Source: QHCE01 sp041743105 (GTDB lineage Bacteria; Actinomycetota; Actinomycetes; Mycobacteriales; QHCE01). Taken from it: a stretch of DNA of 64,000 nt. Shown here in pieces: positions 34,347-43,164 of the stretch. Positions within the stretch are counted from its first letter, which is position 1, and every line of letters begins with the position of its first letter. The DNA lies in assembly GCA_041743105.1 (NCBI GenBank), contig JBGTNI010000073.1, positions 1 to 64,000 of the forward strand, given 5' to 3'. The position numbers and the translations under genes are program-made. The notes beneath the pieces were generated by a model. That model did no database searches. It worked only from the letters and a program-made list of their open reading frames with translations, and had not been told where the DNA came from.

Positions 34347-34429
34347 GGCGACAAACTTGTGCCATGTTGTTCTTAGGAAACGGTGGCGAGCTTCTGGTCA
34401 TCAAGGGCACCATGACACAAGTTGTCGCC
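34347..34429. repeat. Inverted repeat related to 13303-13356
   Basis: Arms 34347-34366 and 34411-34429 pair with one bulge and one mismatch around a 44-base centre. The left arm contains TTGTGCCATGTTGTTC, which matches the arm at 13310-13323 with one or two changes. It lies between gatB and the toxin-antitoxin pair and could act as a terminator for gatCAB. Confidence 0.65.
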
Positions 34430-34487
34430 TTCAGTCGGTACACCGAACACCGTCAACGAAGTCTATAAAGGTGCTACTCTGTGCTAC

Positions 34488-34763
34488 ATGGGTAGTATTG
34501 GCGTCAGAGAATTACGGCAGCAGGCAAGCAAGCTCATCGAGCGGGTGCGCGCCGGAGAATCCATCGAGATAACCAGCCACGGACATCTCGCGGCGATGCT
34601 CGTCCCCGCGCAGCAGCACCTTAACGAGCGAGAGCGGCTTATCGCTGCGGGAATTCTGTTACCGGGTAGCGGGAATACGTTAGATGTCCGACCTGGGATT
34701 CCAGCACCGAACACTCCGGATAGTCAGATCGTCATCGATGACCTGCGAGCCGAACGACTGTGA
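34488..34763 (+). CDS. Phd/YefM-family antitoxin
   Basis: 91 residues. The N-terminal DNA-binding module IGVRELRQQASKLIERVRAGESIEITSHGHLAAMLVPA is characteristic of Phd/YefM antitoxins; the C-terminus (SQIVIDDLRAERL) is the toxin-binding part. The ATG at 34488 is preferred to the open frame from 34422. The toxin gene overlaps by ATGA. It would neutralise the PIN toxin and repress the operon. Confidence 0.87.
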   Translation: MGSIGVRELRQQASKLIERVRAGESIEITSHGHLAAMLVPAQQHLNERERLIAAGILLPGSGNTLDVRPGIPAPNTPDSQIVIDDLRAERL

Positions 34764-35149
34764 TGTATTACGCGGATACTTCGGCGCTGATCAAACTGTG
34801 CCGACCCGAAACCGAATCCGATGTACTGCGGTCGTGGATTTCGGCGCACCCCGGTCAGTTAATCACCAATATCGTCGGACACGTAGAACTTCAACGGGTA
34901 GCGGCTCGTTGCGGAGAGTCCGTGCTCAGATCTGCCCGGCAGTTACTCGGCACCATCGATCGGATCGCGATCACTGACCACGCCGCTATCATCGCCGCAA
35001 ATATTGCGCCTGCTACCGTCCGAAGTCTGGATGCCCTACATATAGGCAGTGCGGCCAGCCTTCACGACGCCGGCGGTGTGCTTAGCTACGACAAACGTTT
35101 CATCGAAGCTGCGCGAGCATACGGTCTTGCGGTCTTTCATCCCTGCTGA
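34760..35149 (+). CDS. VapC-family PIN-domain toxin
   Basis: 129 residues; PIN ribonuclease. Acidic residues are seen in MYYADTSALIKL (first Asp), NIVGHVELQRVA (Glu), LDALHIGSA (Asp) and LSYDKRFIEAA (Asp). It would cleave RNA, often tRNA, when not bound by the antitoxin. Coupled to the upstream antitoxin by ATGA overlap. Confidence 0.87.
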   Translation: MMYYADTSALIKLCRPETESDVLRSWISAHPGQLITNIVGHVELQRVAARCGESVLRSARQLLGTIDRIAITDHAAIIAANIAPATVRSLDALHIGSAASLHDAGGVLSYDKRFIEAARAYGLAVFHPC

Positions 35150-35271
35150 AGACGAAAATCTTTACCTTTTATCGTCGCGCTTTGGGGCTTCTGGTTGAGG
35201 AAGCTCGGGCCAATTTAGTCTTAGAGGATGTGTTCGGCAAGGGCGCGGAATTCGACGCCGAAAACGCTTAG

Positions 35272-36861
35272 TTAGCTCTCGTCGACGAGCTTGCGCTCCA
35301 GCGTCAACTTGGACTGAGTTGGCCCACTCGCGGTGATCTCGTCGTATGCCAGCAGCGTCCCCTTGGGGGAGAAGTACAGCAGGCTCATGTGCAGCGATGT
35401 GGAGCCACCGTCGTTGTAGAACCCTCGAAGTCCTTGAGCCCCAGTCGAGCCCTCGACTCGTAGCAACGTGTCGTCATCGAGCTTGCGCTGCGCCCGTTTG
35501 TGCTTGTGGCCGGCGAGCACCAACGGTGCCGAATCTGCGAATTCGCCGGCACCTGTCGGGTCGTGTGTGAGTATCACATCTACCGAGTCGGATGCTGTGC
35601 CCTCGCCGTCTGCAGTAGGTTCGGGGGATTGGCCGGCGGGTCGCCTGGCGTCGTTGTGACGCTCGATAGTCGCGGCGAGTTTTCGATTCTGTGTGATCAC
35701 TCGGTCCAGGTTCTCCGCAAGATCCCCCTGATCCTTGTCCGAACTCAGCCGCCCGTCGCCGATACCGGCAAAGGTGAGACCGCCAACCTCACGAATCTCG
35801 TTCTCCAACACGATCGCATTGGGTTGTTGGGCTACCGCATCGGCGGTGGTCTGTGAGTCGTGGTTGCCGCGAATGAAGACGTACGGCGTCTGGACTGCGC
35901 CGATGTTGTTGGCGTAGTTGCTCTCCAGCCTGCTGCCCCAGTCGGTGATGTCACCGGTATCCACGATGACGTTTACGTTGAACTGCTTGCTAATGGAGGA
36001 GATCGCATCCCACGATGCCGGGTTGAGATGGAGGTCGCTAATGTGCAGCACCCGGATGCTGTCAGGGTCGGTTTTGAAGTTCGGCAAGTTGGAAATCGTG
36101 GTGTATACGCCGCTCATGTTAGTGATGAACTGCGCCAGCTCATCGCGGTACTCGTCGAAGTCTTGCGAGATGCTGCGAGCGTCGCCGACCACGGCTGGAA
36201 CCCTGGTCAGCAGACCCTCATAGCGAGGTTCTCGTATGCTCTCGGGCCGCCACGTCGCCCACGTAAGACCTAGTACGCCGGCGAGCAGTGCAAGGGCAAG
36301 GGCGCCGGCAATCACGGTGCGCCACAACCGTCTGAAGACGACCAACCCCAGCAACAAGGTAACGATCACCACGCCGATCGCGGCACGCCGCGCCAGGTCT
36401 TTCACGGCAGTGGCGATTTCGTCGGGCGCGTCCTGGCTAGCCGCTTTAAGCCGATCCGGATCCTCCACCAACGCCTGGGTGTCTCGTTCGTCGAGCTGCT
36501 CGATCTGTGCCGAGATCGTCGCCGGTGAGTTGTGGCTGTCGAGGCTTAGTGATCCCAGCGGCGGAATCTCCACGCGCGACTCGCCGCGTAGTGCCGGCTT
36601 GAGCTCCATCTCCACCTGAAGCGGCCCGATCTTGTAGTCGCCGTGGCCGCCGAGCTGCACCCCCAACAGGAGGCCGATCACCGCGACTAGCAGCACACCG
36701 ACGCTGCGTCGCAACCAGCGGGGAATCCACTCAAGTAGCTTGCCGCTGCGTTCATCGCCACCGCGGACGGTGCGCACCGGCGGCAGCTTGCCATCTGTGC
36801 CGCGCACGGCGGTGGTTGCGGTCGCGCGGACCCTATTGCGCCGGCTCGAGAAGCTCATCAC
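35272..36861 (-). CDS. Membrane-anchored metallophosphoesterase
   Basis: 529 residues. The N-terminus has a basic stretch and one helix (VGVLLVAVIGLLLGVQLG). Residues 164-205 hold two further helices (AAIGVVIVTLLLGLVVF and LALALLAGVLGLTWATW). The C-terminal phosphoesterase domain has VLHISDLHLNP, VDTGDITDWG, FIRGNHDS, ILTHDP and LAGHKHK, the full set of dinuclear-metal motifs. The topology suggests an extracytoplasmic active site, though the large N-terminal loop may also be outside. The substrate is unknown. It overlaps the upstream sugar dehydrogenase gene as ATGA. Confidence 0.85.
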   Translation of the reverse strand: MMSFSSRRNRVRATATTAVRGTDGKLPPVRTVRGGDERSGKLLEWIPRWLRRSVGVLLVAVIGLLLGVQLGGHGDYKIGPLQVEMELKPALRGESRVEIPPLGSLSLDSHNSPATISAQIEQLDERDTQALVEDPDRLKAASQDAPDEIATAVKDLARRAAIGVVIVTLLLGLVVFRRLWRTVIAGALALALLAGVLGLTWATWRPESIREPRYEGLLTRVPAVVGDARSISQDFDEYRDELAQFITNMSGVYTTISNLPNFKTDPDSIRVLHISDLHLNPASWDAISSISKQFNVNVIVDTGDITDWGSRLESNYANNIGAVQTPYVFIRGNHDSQTTADAVAQQPNAIVLENEIREVGGLTFAGIGDGRLSSDKDQGDLAENLDRVITQNRKLAATIERHNDARRPAGQSPEPTADGEGTASDSVDVILTHDPTGAGEFADSAPLVLAGHKHKRAQRKLDDDTLLRVEGSTGAQGLRGFYNDGGSTSLHMSLLYFSPKGTLLAYDEITASGPTQSKLTLERKLVDES

Positions 36862-37970
36862 GATGTCACATCCGATTCCTTGCCGCCGTTGCGGCTCGTG
36901 GTCGGACTGACCCGGACGATCCGATCGTCCTCAGCGCTGGGCGAGCCCCGGCCGTCGGTCTCCGACGTCAGCACCCACAGCGAGTCATCAGGTGCGGCTA
37001 CCACATCGCGCAGCCGCCCGAACCGACCACGGAGCACCGCTCTCGGGTTGTTGTCGACACCGCCGCTGCCGTCGAGTGTCACCAGCCACAGGCGTTCGCC
37101 GCGAAGACATGCCACCGCTACCGTGGTATCGGTAACGGCGATGCCGCTGGGCGAGGCTTGGGACGGCGACCAGGTCACCAGCGGGGAGACGTAGCGCCGA
37201 TTGTTGCTGCGCCCTTCCGCCCCGGGCCAGCCATAGTCGCGTCCGGGTTCGATTCGGTTTAGCTCATCGAAGTCATTCTGCCCGAATTCGCTGGCATACA
37301 GGCGGCCGGCGCCATCCCAGGCCAACCCCTGCACGTTGCGATGCCCGTATGAGTAGACCAACGAGCCGAGCGGATTGCCGGGTGCCGGAGCACCGTCGAC
37401 GGTCATACGCAGGATCTTCCCGGCAAGGCTTTCGACGTCTTGAGATCTGGACCGCTCTCCACCATCGCCGGTGCCCGCATAGAGGTATCCGTCGGGGCCG
37501 AACCCCAGCCGGCCACCGTTGTGAATGTCCGCCGCCGGAATGCCGGTGACGATCGGTTGGGGACGTTCCCCTAGCCGCAGCTTCGCGATTCGGTTGTCCG
37601 AGACCGTGGTGTAGTACACGAAAACAGTGCGGTCTTGCTGATACCTCGGCGACACTGCGATGCCCAGCAGTCCACCTTCGCCCCCGTTTTTTACGCCAGG
37701 GATGGTTTGGATCGTCGACACGGTGCCGTCACGAGCGACCTTGCGGAGCCGATGAGTGTTGCGCTCGGTGAACAGCGCGTCTCCTCCAGGCAGGAAGGTC
37801 AGGCTCCATGGTGCGTTCAGGCCCGTCACCAGGGTGGTCGCGGAGTCAGCCCCGTCGTCTGCGTGTTCGGTGTCTGAGCCCGACCCGTTGCCGCATGCGG
37901 TAACGGCGGCCAGAAGGCATGCCGCTATCTGGACCCGTATCGTCGTAGTCCTATCGCGCAGAGCTCCCAT
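36858..37970 (-). CDS. PQQ-dependent-type sugar dehydrogenase, lipoprotein
   Basis: 370 residues from ATG 37970. A lipoprotein signal (IAACLLAAVTACGNG) precedes a six-bladed-propeller domain of the soluble aldose dehydrogenase family: LNAPWSLTFLPGGDALFTER, GEGGLLGIAVSPRY, GRLGFGPDGYLYAGTGDGG, YSYGHRNVQGLAWD and ELNRIEPGRDYGWPGAEG are all typical. The open frame extends nine codons upstream to 37997. Its electron acceptor and PQQ supply are not visible here. Confidence 0.85.
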   Translation of the reverse strand: MGALRDRTTTIRVQIAACLLAAVTACGNGSGSDTEHADDGADSATTLVTGLNAPWSLTFLPGGDALFTERNTHRLRKVARDGTVSTIQTIPGVKNGGEGGLLGIAVSPRYQQDRTVFVYYTTVSDNRIAKLRLGERPQPIVTGIPAADIHNGGRLGFGPDGYLYAGTGDGGERSRSQDVESLAGKILRMTVDGAPAPGNPLGSLVYSYGHRNVQGLAWDGAGRLYASEFGQNDFDELNRIEPGRDYGWPGAEGRSNNRRYVSPLVTWSPSQASPSGIAVTDTTVAVACLRGERLWLVTLDGSGGVDNNPRAVLRGRFGRLRDVVAAPDDSLWVLTSETDGRGSPSAEDDRIVRVSPTTSRNGGKESDVTS

Positions 37971-38106
37971 AGTTCGTGACTCCTGCAACTCGTGCATCCA
38001 TACTGAGCCGATCGTTACTAAGTCAGTGGAGAAAGTAGCTAAATTTGCAGGTAAAAAGACTGTACTTGTCTAGCTACCTTCGTTCTGATTAGCAATCGTA
38101 TGGCTC

Positions 38107-39540
38107 CTACAAACCGTACTTCTGCAACAGGCGGAGCCACACCTCACTGATGGTGGGAAATGCCGGCACCGCATGCCACAGCCGTGACAACGGCACCTCG
38201 CCGACCACCGCGATGGTGGCTGCGTGAAGCAGCTCCCCGACATCGGGTCCTAGGAAGCTCGCACCCACGATGATCGTGCGGGTTCGGTCCACAACCAGCT
38301 TCGCATAGCCTGCGTAGTTGTTCAGGTGCAGTGCTGCGCCGGCAACGTTGCCAATCTCGTACTCCACCGTCGCGACGTCGAGCCCCTGGTGGCGAGCCTG
38401 TTGCGCTGTGAGGCCCACCGCGGCGGCTTGTGGATTTGTGAACACCACCTGGCTCACCGCGGTGCGATCGGCGGTGGCGGTGTGCTTGCCGTAGGCCACG
38501 CTATCGTCCAGCTCTTTCCCGCATGCCCGTGCGACTATTGCGTCACCGCAAATACGTGCCTGGTACTTACCCATATGTGTAAGCGCCGCGCGGTTCGTGC
38601 AGTCTCCGGCGGCGTAAAGCCACGGATTTGCCGTGTGGCTTATGCCGGCGACGACGAGCGTGTCATCAGTCAGCAGCGGCTCGCCGGGTTGCAACCCGAC
38701 CAGGTCGAGGCCGACGTCGGCGGTATTGGGGGCGCGGCCCAATGCCACCAGCAGCTCATCGGCGCGTAGTACGCGGCCATCGCTTAGCGTGACGCTGACC
38801 ATGCCGTCGTCGCTACGTGCGACTTTCGTTGCTGTAGCGCCGGTGTGAACCGTGATGCCGACGTCGCGCATGGCAGCGGTGAGCCGCTGCCCGATCGCCG
38901 GCTCGAAGCTGGACAACACGAACTCACCGCGTTGGATCAATTGGACGGTTGCGCCGAGGCTGTGCCAGGCGGCGGCGAGTTCGCAACCGACGGCGCCGCC
39001 ACCGAGCACGAGCAGACTGCTCGGCACCCGTTCGGAGCTGGTGCCCTCTACGTTGGTCCAGGGTGCACTTTCTCTCAAGCCGGGAATATCCGGCAGCGCC
39101 GGACGGCTTCCGACGCATAGCACCACCGCCTGACGAGCACGCAGTATCGTGGTTCCTTCTTCGGTGGTGACCGCGACCGTGCGGTCCCCGGTGAGTCGTC
39201 CCCGGCCTCGCAACAGTGTGATGCCGGCATCGTGGACCCACGTGGCCTGCCCACTATCGTCGTAGCCGCCGGTGAAGCTGTCACGTCGAGCAAGCACCGC
39301 GGCCGTATCGAGCTCGCCGATGACGGCCTGCTTAGCGCCGTCGACCCGCCGCGCCGCATCGCGTGCCTGTCCCGAACGCAGCAGCGCCTTACTGGGAATA
39401 CACGCCCAATACGAGCACGACCCGCCGACGAGGTCTGCTTCGACGATCGCCGCGCTCAAGCCGCCCTCTACCGCGCGTTCTGCGACGTTCTCCCCGGTCG
39501 ATCCAGCACCGATCACGATGACGTCGAACTCTGTAGTCAC
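38107..39540 (-). CDS. Pyridine nucleotide-disulfide oxidoreductase (dihydrolipoamide dehydrogenase family)
   Basis: 477 residues. FAD-binding VIVIGAGSTGENVAERA, the redox motif GGSCSYWACIPSKALL with two cysteines in the CxxxxC arrangement, a second Rossmann site LLVLGGGAVGCELAAAW, and LYAAGDCTN for FAD are all present. The C-terminal dimerisation domain ends HAVPAFPTISEVWLRLLQKYGL. Resemblance is to the mercuric-reductase/lipoamide-dehydrogenase group, but the substrate is not determined; no lipoate complex genes are adjacent. Confidence 0.85.
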   Translation of the reverse strand: MTTEFDVIVIGAGSTGENVAERAVEGGLSAAIVEADLVGGSCSYWACIPSKALLRSGQARDAARRVDGAKQAVIGELDTAAVLARRDSFTGGYDDSGQATWVHDAGITLLRGRGRLTGDRTVAVTTEEGTTILRARQAVVLCVGSRPALPDIPGLRESAPWTNVEGTSSERVPSSLLVLGGGAVGCELAAAWHSLGATVQLIQRGEFVLSSFEPAIGQRLTAAMRDVGITVHTGATATKVARSDDGMVSVTLSDGRVLRADELLVALGRAPNTADVGLDLVGLQPGEPLLTDDTLVVAGISHTANPWLYAAGDCTNRAALTHMGKYQARICGDAIVARACGKELDDSVAYGKHTATADRTAVSQVVFTNPQAAAVGLTAQQARHQGLDVATVEYEIGNVAGAALHLNNYAGYAKLVVDRTRTIIVGASFLGPDVGELLHAATIAVVGEVPLSRLWHAVPAFPTISEVWLRLLQKYGL

Positions 39541-39648
39541 AGTTCCTCCGAGAGAAGTCGAACTGGTCGGAATGCACTGCGCCTCCGATGTGGGTGGGCG
39601 CAGCTTGCCCGACGTGCCTCAATCGTCGCGGCTGTCAGTAGCCGCCTC

Positions 39649-41163
39649 CTATCGGTCGCCCTGCTGTGACAGCCGTTTTCCGGCTTCCTCGTTGACACGC
39701 CGCTGCAGCTCTAGCAGCTCTTCGTTGCTAAGCGCGCCGACATCGTCAGCTACATCGCCCGGTTTATCGACACCACCGTACTGCGTTCCTACCCCACGTT
39801 GATCTTTGTCGGCCAGCGATCCACACCGGATCAGCGTGCTGTCAGCTCGCTGTAGGCAGGTTGCGTCGTCACCGGTGAGGTCCCCGTTCCCCGTTACCCG
39901 ATACAGCACATTCTGTGAGTTCCCGATCGTGGCGACCCAATTTCGTCCCCCCGTAGGGACTATCTCGAAGATTCGCAGATTCTGCCAGTTCGGGATGTCC
40001 TGGTAATCGGCCTTGATTCGAGTCTCTATCGCGCTCGCCGATACCCAGCTGGGTTTGAGTCGATGCACGGTGAGCCTGGCCAAGCCACCTTCATCGGCCG
40101 CGGCAATGATGGTGGAGATCACCGAGATCGAGGTCGCCGAACCGCGGCCCCGTAGTGGGGTCGCATACACCGAGGTGCCACGGTCGGTTCCTAACGTGAA
40201 TTCGGAGTTGTTTCCCGAGTTCACGTCGTCGTCTGTGGTGTTCCACCCCGCCCGGTTGAAGAACCAGTCGGCGTATCCGCCCAGCGCGTGGGTGGCTTCT
40301 CGCTGTTTAGCGGCTAAGGACAGCGGATACGCCGGCCCCGGAATGCCCTTGCCGGTGCTCGAGAAGCTGATGCGCCCAGTCTTCCCGTCGTATACGGCAA
40401 CACCGGCAGGCCGTTCAGTCACGGTGAATATGCCGACCTGGCGTTTCAACGGGACGACGACCTTCGGCGTCGATCCGTCGCAGTAGCCGTAGACGTCGTC
40501 GCCGTTAAATCGCACCCAGCGACGCTCCTTGGAGATCTTGCGACCGAGGTTGTGGCTGAAGAAGCCGGAAACTCGCGCGTTGGCCCCCTCGCCTTCGAAA
40601 CTGCAGCGACTACCCGAACCTCGTCCGGTCAGCGGAATCTGCTGCGAGAGCAGCACTTGATAGCCAGAAAGTATGCCGCGCCGGTTCACCAAGGTAGTGA
40701 ACCTGTCTACGCCGGGTAGATAGCTGGTGTCGACGATGTCGCCCGGGGCGTCGCCGAGATTAGGCCGGGCTTGAGCCACCGCGACCTGATAGGGAGCGCG
40801 TTGCCCAAAGTCGGGTATCTCGCCGTTCACCACGCGAATACTGTTGGCGTACTCCTTGCCTTGAAGGTAACCGTGATAACTAGCCGCGTACCAGAGGAGG
40901 CCGCCCATACTCGCCAGCCCGAGGGCGATGACGAGCATTATTATCGCTGGCGGGAGTAAGTCGAAGCCGGAACCGAAAACCTCGGCGGCAATGAGCACTC
41001 CGATCGCCGCTACGATCAGGATCGCCAGGGGCACCAGCCAAAACAGCCACTTGCGGAGCTCCCAGAAAAAAATCGTGGAGTAGTACGGGGTGAAAAACAC
41101 CACGAGGACCATGAGCAGCAGTACGAGTCCGACTCCGGTGGCGAACTTGTTCCTTACCCGCAT
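39649..41163 (-). CDS. Membrane protein with large extracytoplasmic domain, unknown
   Basis: 504 residues. Three hydrophobic helices lie in the first 100 residues (GVGLVLLLMVLVVFF; FWLVPLAILIVAAIGVLIAAE; LPPAIIMLVIALGLASMGGLLWY), and then about 380 residues of soluble domain with two Cys-containing regions (SRCSFEGEGAN and VYGYCDGST) that could form a disulfide. The end is a charged helix (LSNEELLELQRRVNEEAGKRLSQQ). I recognise no family. It stands 108 bp upstream of the disulfide oxidoreductase gene on the same strand. Confidence 0.6.
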   Translation of the reverse strand: MRVRNKFATGVGLVLLLMVLVVFFTPYYSTIFFWELRKWLFWLVPLAILIVAAIGVLIAAEVFGSGFDLLPPAIIMLVIALGLASMGGLLWYAASYHGYLQGKEYANSIRVVNGEIPDFGQRAPYQVAVAQARPNLGDAPGDIVDTSYLPGVDRFTTLVNRRGILSGYQVLLSQQIPLTGRGSGSRCSFEGEGANARVSGFFSHNLGRKISKERRWVRFNGDDVYGYCDGSTPKVVVPLKRQVGIFTVTERPAGVAVYDGKTGRISFSSTGKGIPGPAYPLSLAAKQREATHALGGYADWFFNRAGWNTTDDDVNSGNNSEFTLGTDRGTSVYATPLRGRGSATSISVISTIIAAADEGGLARLTVHRLKPSWVSASAIETRIKADYQDIPNWQNLRIFEIVPTGGRNWVATIGNSQNVLYRVTGNGDLTGDDATCLQRADSTLIRCGSLADKDQRGVGTQYGGVDKPGDVADDVGALSNEELLELQRRVNEEAGKRLSQQGDR

Positions 41164-41441
41164 GGCCGCTCCCCTCGAGTGACGTGCGCCACGAAAATGA
41201 TGCCATGTCCCTATGCCACCCTCGCCGGCAATAACGGCGCGCCTGGTGCTTCTAGAGTGTCACAATTGACGTTGCTGACAACTGAGGTGCACCGGGAACT
41301 TTTCTGCGCGCGGTTAAGGCGCGGGTGAACCCACCGCGGTGGTCCGGCTCCGAGCGTTGTCCACCAAATCGACAGTTTGCTGTTTTCCGAACCGAAATGC
41401 GGGTTGGCGTCGAGTTCGTAGACAAGGGGAGTGAACTGGAG

Positions 41442-42095
41442 ATGGATGGTCTAGGCGCCGTGAGGGCCGTGCTGCTGGATATGGACGGCACTCTCGTCGA
41501 TTCCGATGCGGCCGTGGAGCGCGCTTGGCGGCAGTGGTGCCACGTGACCGGCGCCTCACCGGAGGTAACCTTGCAAGTCTCGCCGGGGAAACCGTCATCG
41601 AGCACCGTTCGCCACATGTTTCCATCATGGGATGCATCCGCGGTTTTCCAGAGTGCTCAGCTGCAGGTCGGTTTCCAGTACGAGGACCTTGACGATGTGA
41701 CCGCCGCCATCGGAGCCGCTGTCCTGCTGGAGACGTTACGAGTTCTCGATGTGCCTTGGGCGGTGGTTACCAGCGCTGACCGCAGACTAGCGGGGGCCCG
41801 GCTGCGTGCCGCTGATATTGCTGTCCCGCTCGTGGTGACCTGCCAGGATGTACCGCGGGGTAAGCCCCATCCAGACGGATACCTTCTGGCAGCCCAGGAG
41901 CTGGAGGCCAGCCCGGAGCGTTGCCTGGTTGTCGAAGATACTGAGGCCGGGGTCATTGCGGGCAAAGAGGCGGGGATGTTGGTCGCTGGGCTCCGCGGCG
42001 TCGGTGGGGATATCCCTATCGACGACCTTGCGCAGCTGGCGCGGTTGTTGGAGCTGTCAAAGGACGGCGATTCGGAGTTTGGAATCGATCGCTAA
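41442..42095 (+). CDS. HAD-superfamily phosphatase
   Basis: 217 residues. Motif I is AVLLDMDGTLVDSD with both catalytic aspartates; motif II is WAVVTSADRRLAGARL; motif III is GKPHPDGYLLAAQ; motif IV is CLVVEDTEAGVIAGKEAGM. It resembles sugar-phosphate phosphatases of the PGMB/GPP group. The ATG at 41442 has GGAG close upstream; the open frame begins at 41325. It faces cydB, separated by about 115 bp without a clear terminator. Confidence 0.87.
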   Translation: MDGLGAVRAVLLDMDGTLVDSDAAVERAWRQWCHVTGASPEVTLQVSPGKPSSSTVRHMFPSWDASAVFQSAQLQVGFQYEDLDDVTAAIGAAVLLETLRVLDVPWAVVTSADRRLAGARLRAADIAVPLVVTCQDVPRGKPHPDGYLLAAQELEASPERCLVVEDTEAGVIAGKEAGMLVAGLRGVGGDIPIDDLAQLARLLELSKDGDSEFGIDR

Positions 42096-42210
42096 AAGAT
42101 CATCAGGTTCGACGTAACAACACCAAACCGATCTCGGGGCGACATGATGACATGAGCGTCAGCGAGGCCACCGGCGTCGGCGTCCCTATGCTGAAACGTT
42201 CCGTTGAGAT

Positions 42211-43164
42211 CTAATGAGGCGGCGAATTCCCCTGGGGGCGCAGTAGCGCAAGCATCAGTGCGTAGCAGGGGATCACTATCACCAGACCGGTGAGTAGGAC
42301 AGCTAGCACGACGTTCGCGATCGCCGGTGGCGCTGCGGTTGCGGCCAGGGTGAGTTCGCCGACGATCACCCACGGATGCAGCACCACCGCCCATCCCCAC
42401 AGCACTGTGGCAGCGGCTGTTGCCGCGGCTACTCGGGCGCAGGCGTATCTTCGCCAGCGGAGCAGGAGCAGCGAGCCGATTCTGGTGACCGATGAGGCGA
42501 GCACCATGATCGCAGGCACGGTGCCGGGAACGAGGCTCAGTCCGATCAGCGCGAGTCCTCCGGCAGCGATTCCGGCGGTGACCGCCCTGATGCGGAAGTC
42601 GTTCGTCAGTTTCGCCTCACCCGCGGCCGCGGCGTCGGCGGCAAGATACGTCGCGGCAAGGTAAGCGCAGCACAGGACCGCTAGCGCACCGCCCAGTAAC
42701 GGCAGCGGCGTGAGAGTGCCCGATCCGGTCAGTAGCTGACCCCCCGCCACACCGAAGCAGAAGGGTGTGAGTAGCGACATGATCGCAAAGACCCGCCCCC
42801 ATAGTCGGGTGCCACGCACCGGGGTTCCCCCGTGGGGCGCGCCGTAATGTCGAAACGCGAAGGCGGCTCCGCGCAGCACGATGCCCAGCAGCGCCAACGA
42901 AATGGGTACCAAGAGTTCCTGGGACAGGGTGGAGAACGCACCAGGGAAACCAGAGAACAGCGCGATGATCGCAAAGATCAGCCAGACATGGTTGGCCTCC
43001 CAGACCGGTCCCATGGCGCGCTCAATTAACGCCCGTTGACCGTCCCTGCGGCGCCCGATGGCAAGTAGATCCCACAGGCCGGCTCCGAAGTCCGCTCCGC
43101 CCAGGACGGCATATGCGGTGAGCGCAGCCAGGATCACCAGCGCCAGGCCGTCGGCGGCGGTCAT
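42211..43164 (-). CDS. cydB: Cytochrome bd oxidase subunit II
   Basis: 317 residues, eight or nine membrane helices. The N-terminal YAVLGGADFGAGLWDLL and GPVWEANHVWLIFAIIALFSGFPGAFS stretches are diagnostic. It stabilises the heme-bearing CydA. It overlaps the cydA stop as ATGA. cydDC, often linked to these genes, are not present. Confidence 0.94.
   Translation of the reverse strand: MTAADGLALVILAALTAYAVLGGADFGAGLWDLLAIGRRRDGQRALIERAMGPVWEANHVWLIFAIIALFSGFPGAFSTLSQELLVPISLALLGIVLRGAAFAFRHYGAPHGGTPVRGTRLWGRVFAIMSLLTPFCFGVAGGQLLTGSGTLTPLPLLGGALAVLCCAYLAATYLAADAAAAGEAKLTNDFRIRAVTAGIAAGGLALIGLSLVPGTVPAIMVLASSVTRIGSLLLLRWRRYACARVAAATAAATVLWGWAVVLHPWVIVGELTLAATAAPPAIANVVLAVLLTGLVIVIPCYALMLALLRPQGNSPPH

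Noticed and set aside
42096..42210. GGTTCGA-like sequence near 42110 considered as a tRNA T-arm
   Set aside because: No acceptor stem or anticodon arm can be drawn around it.
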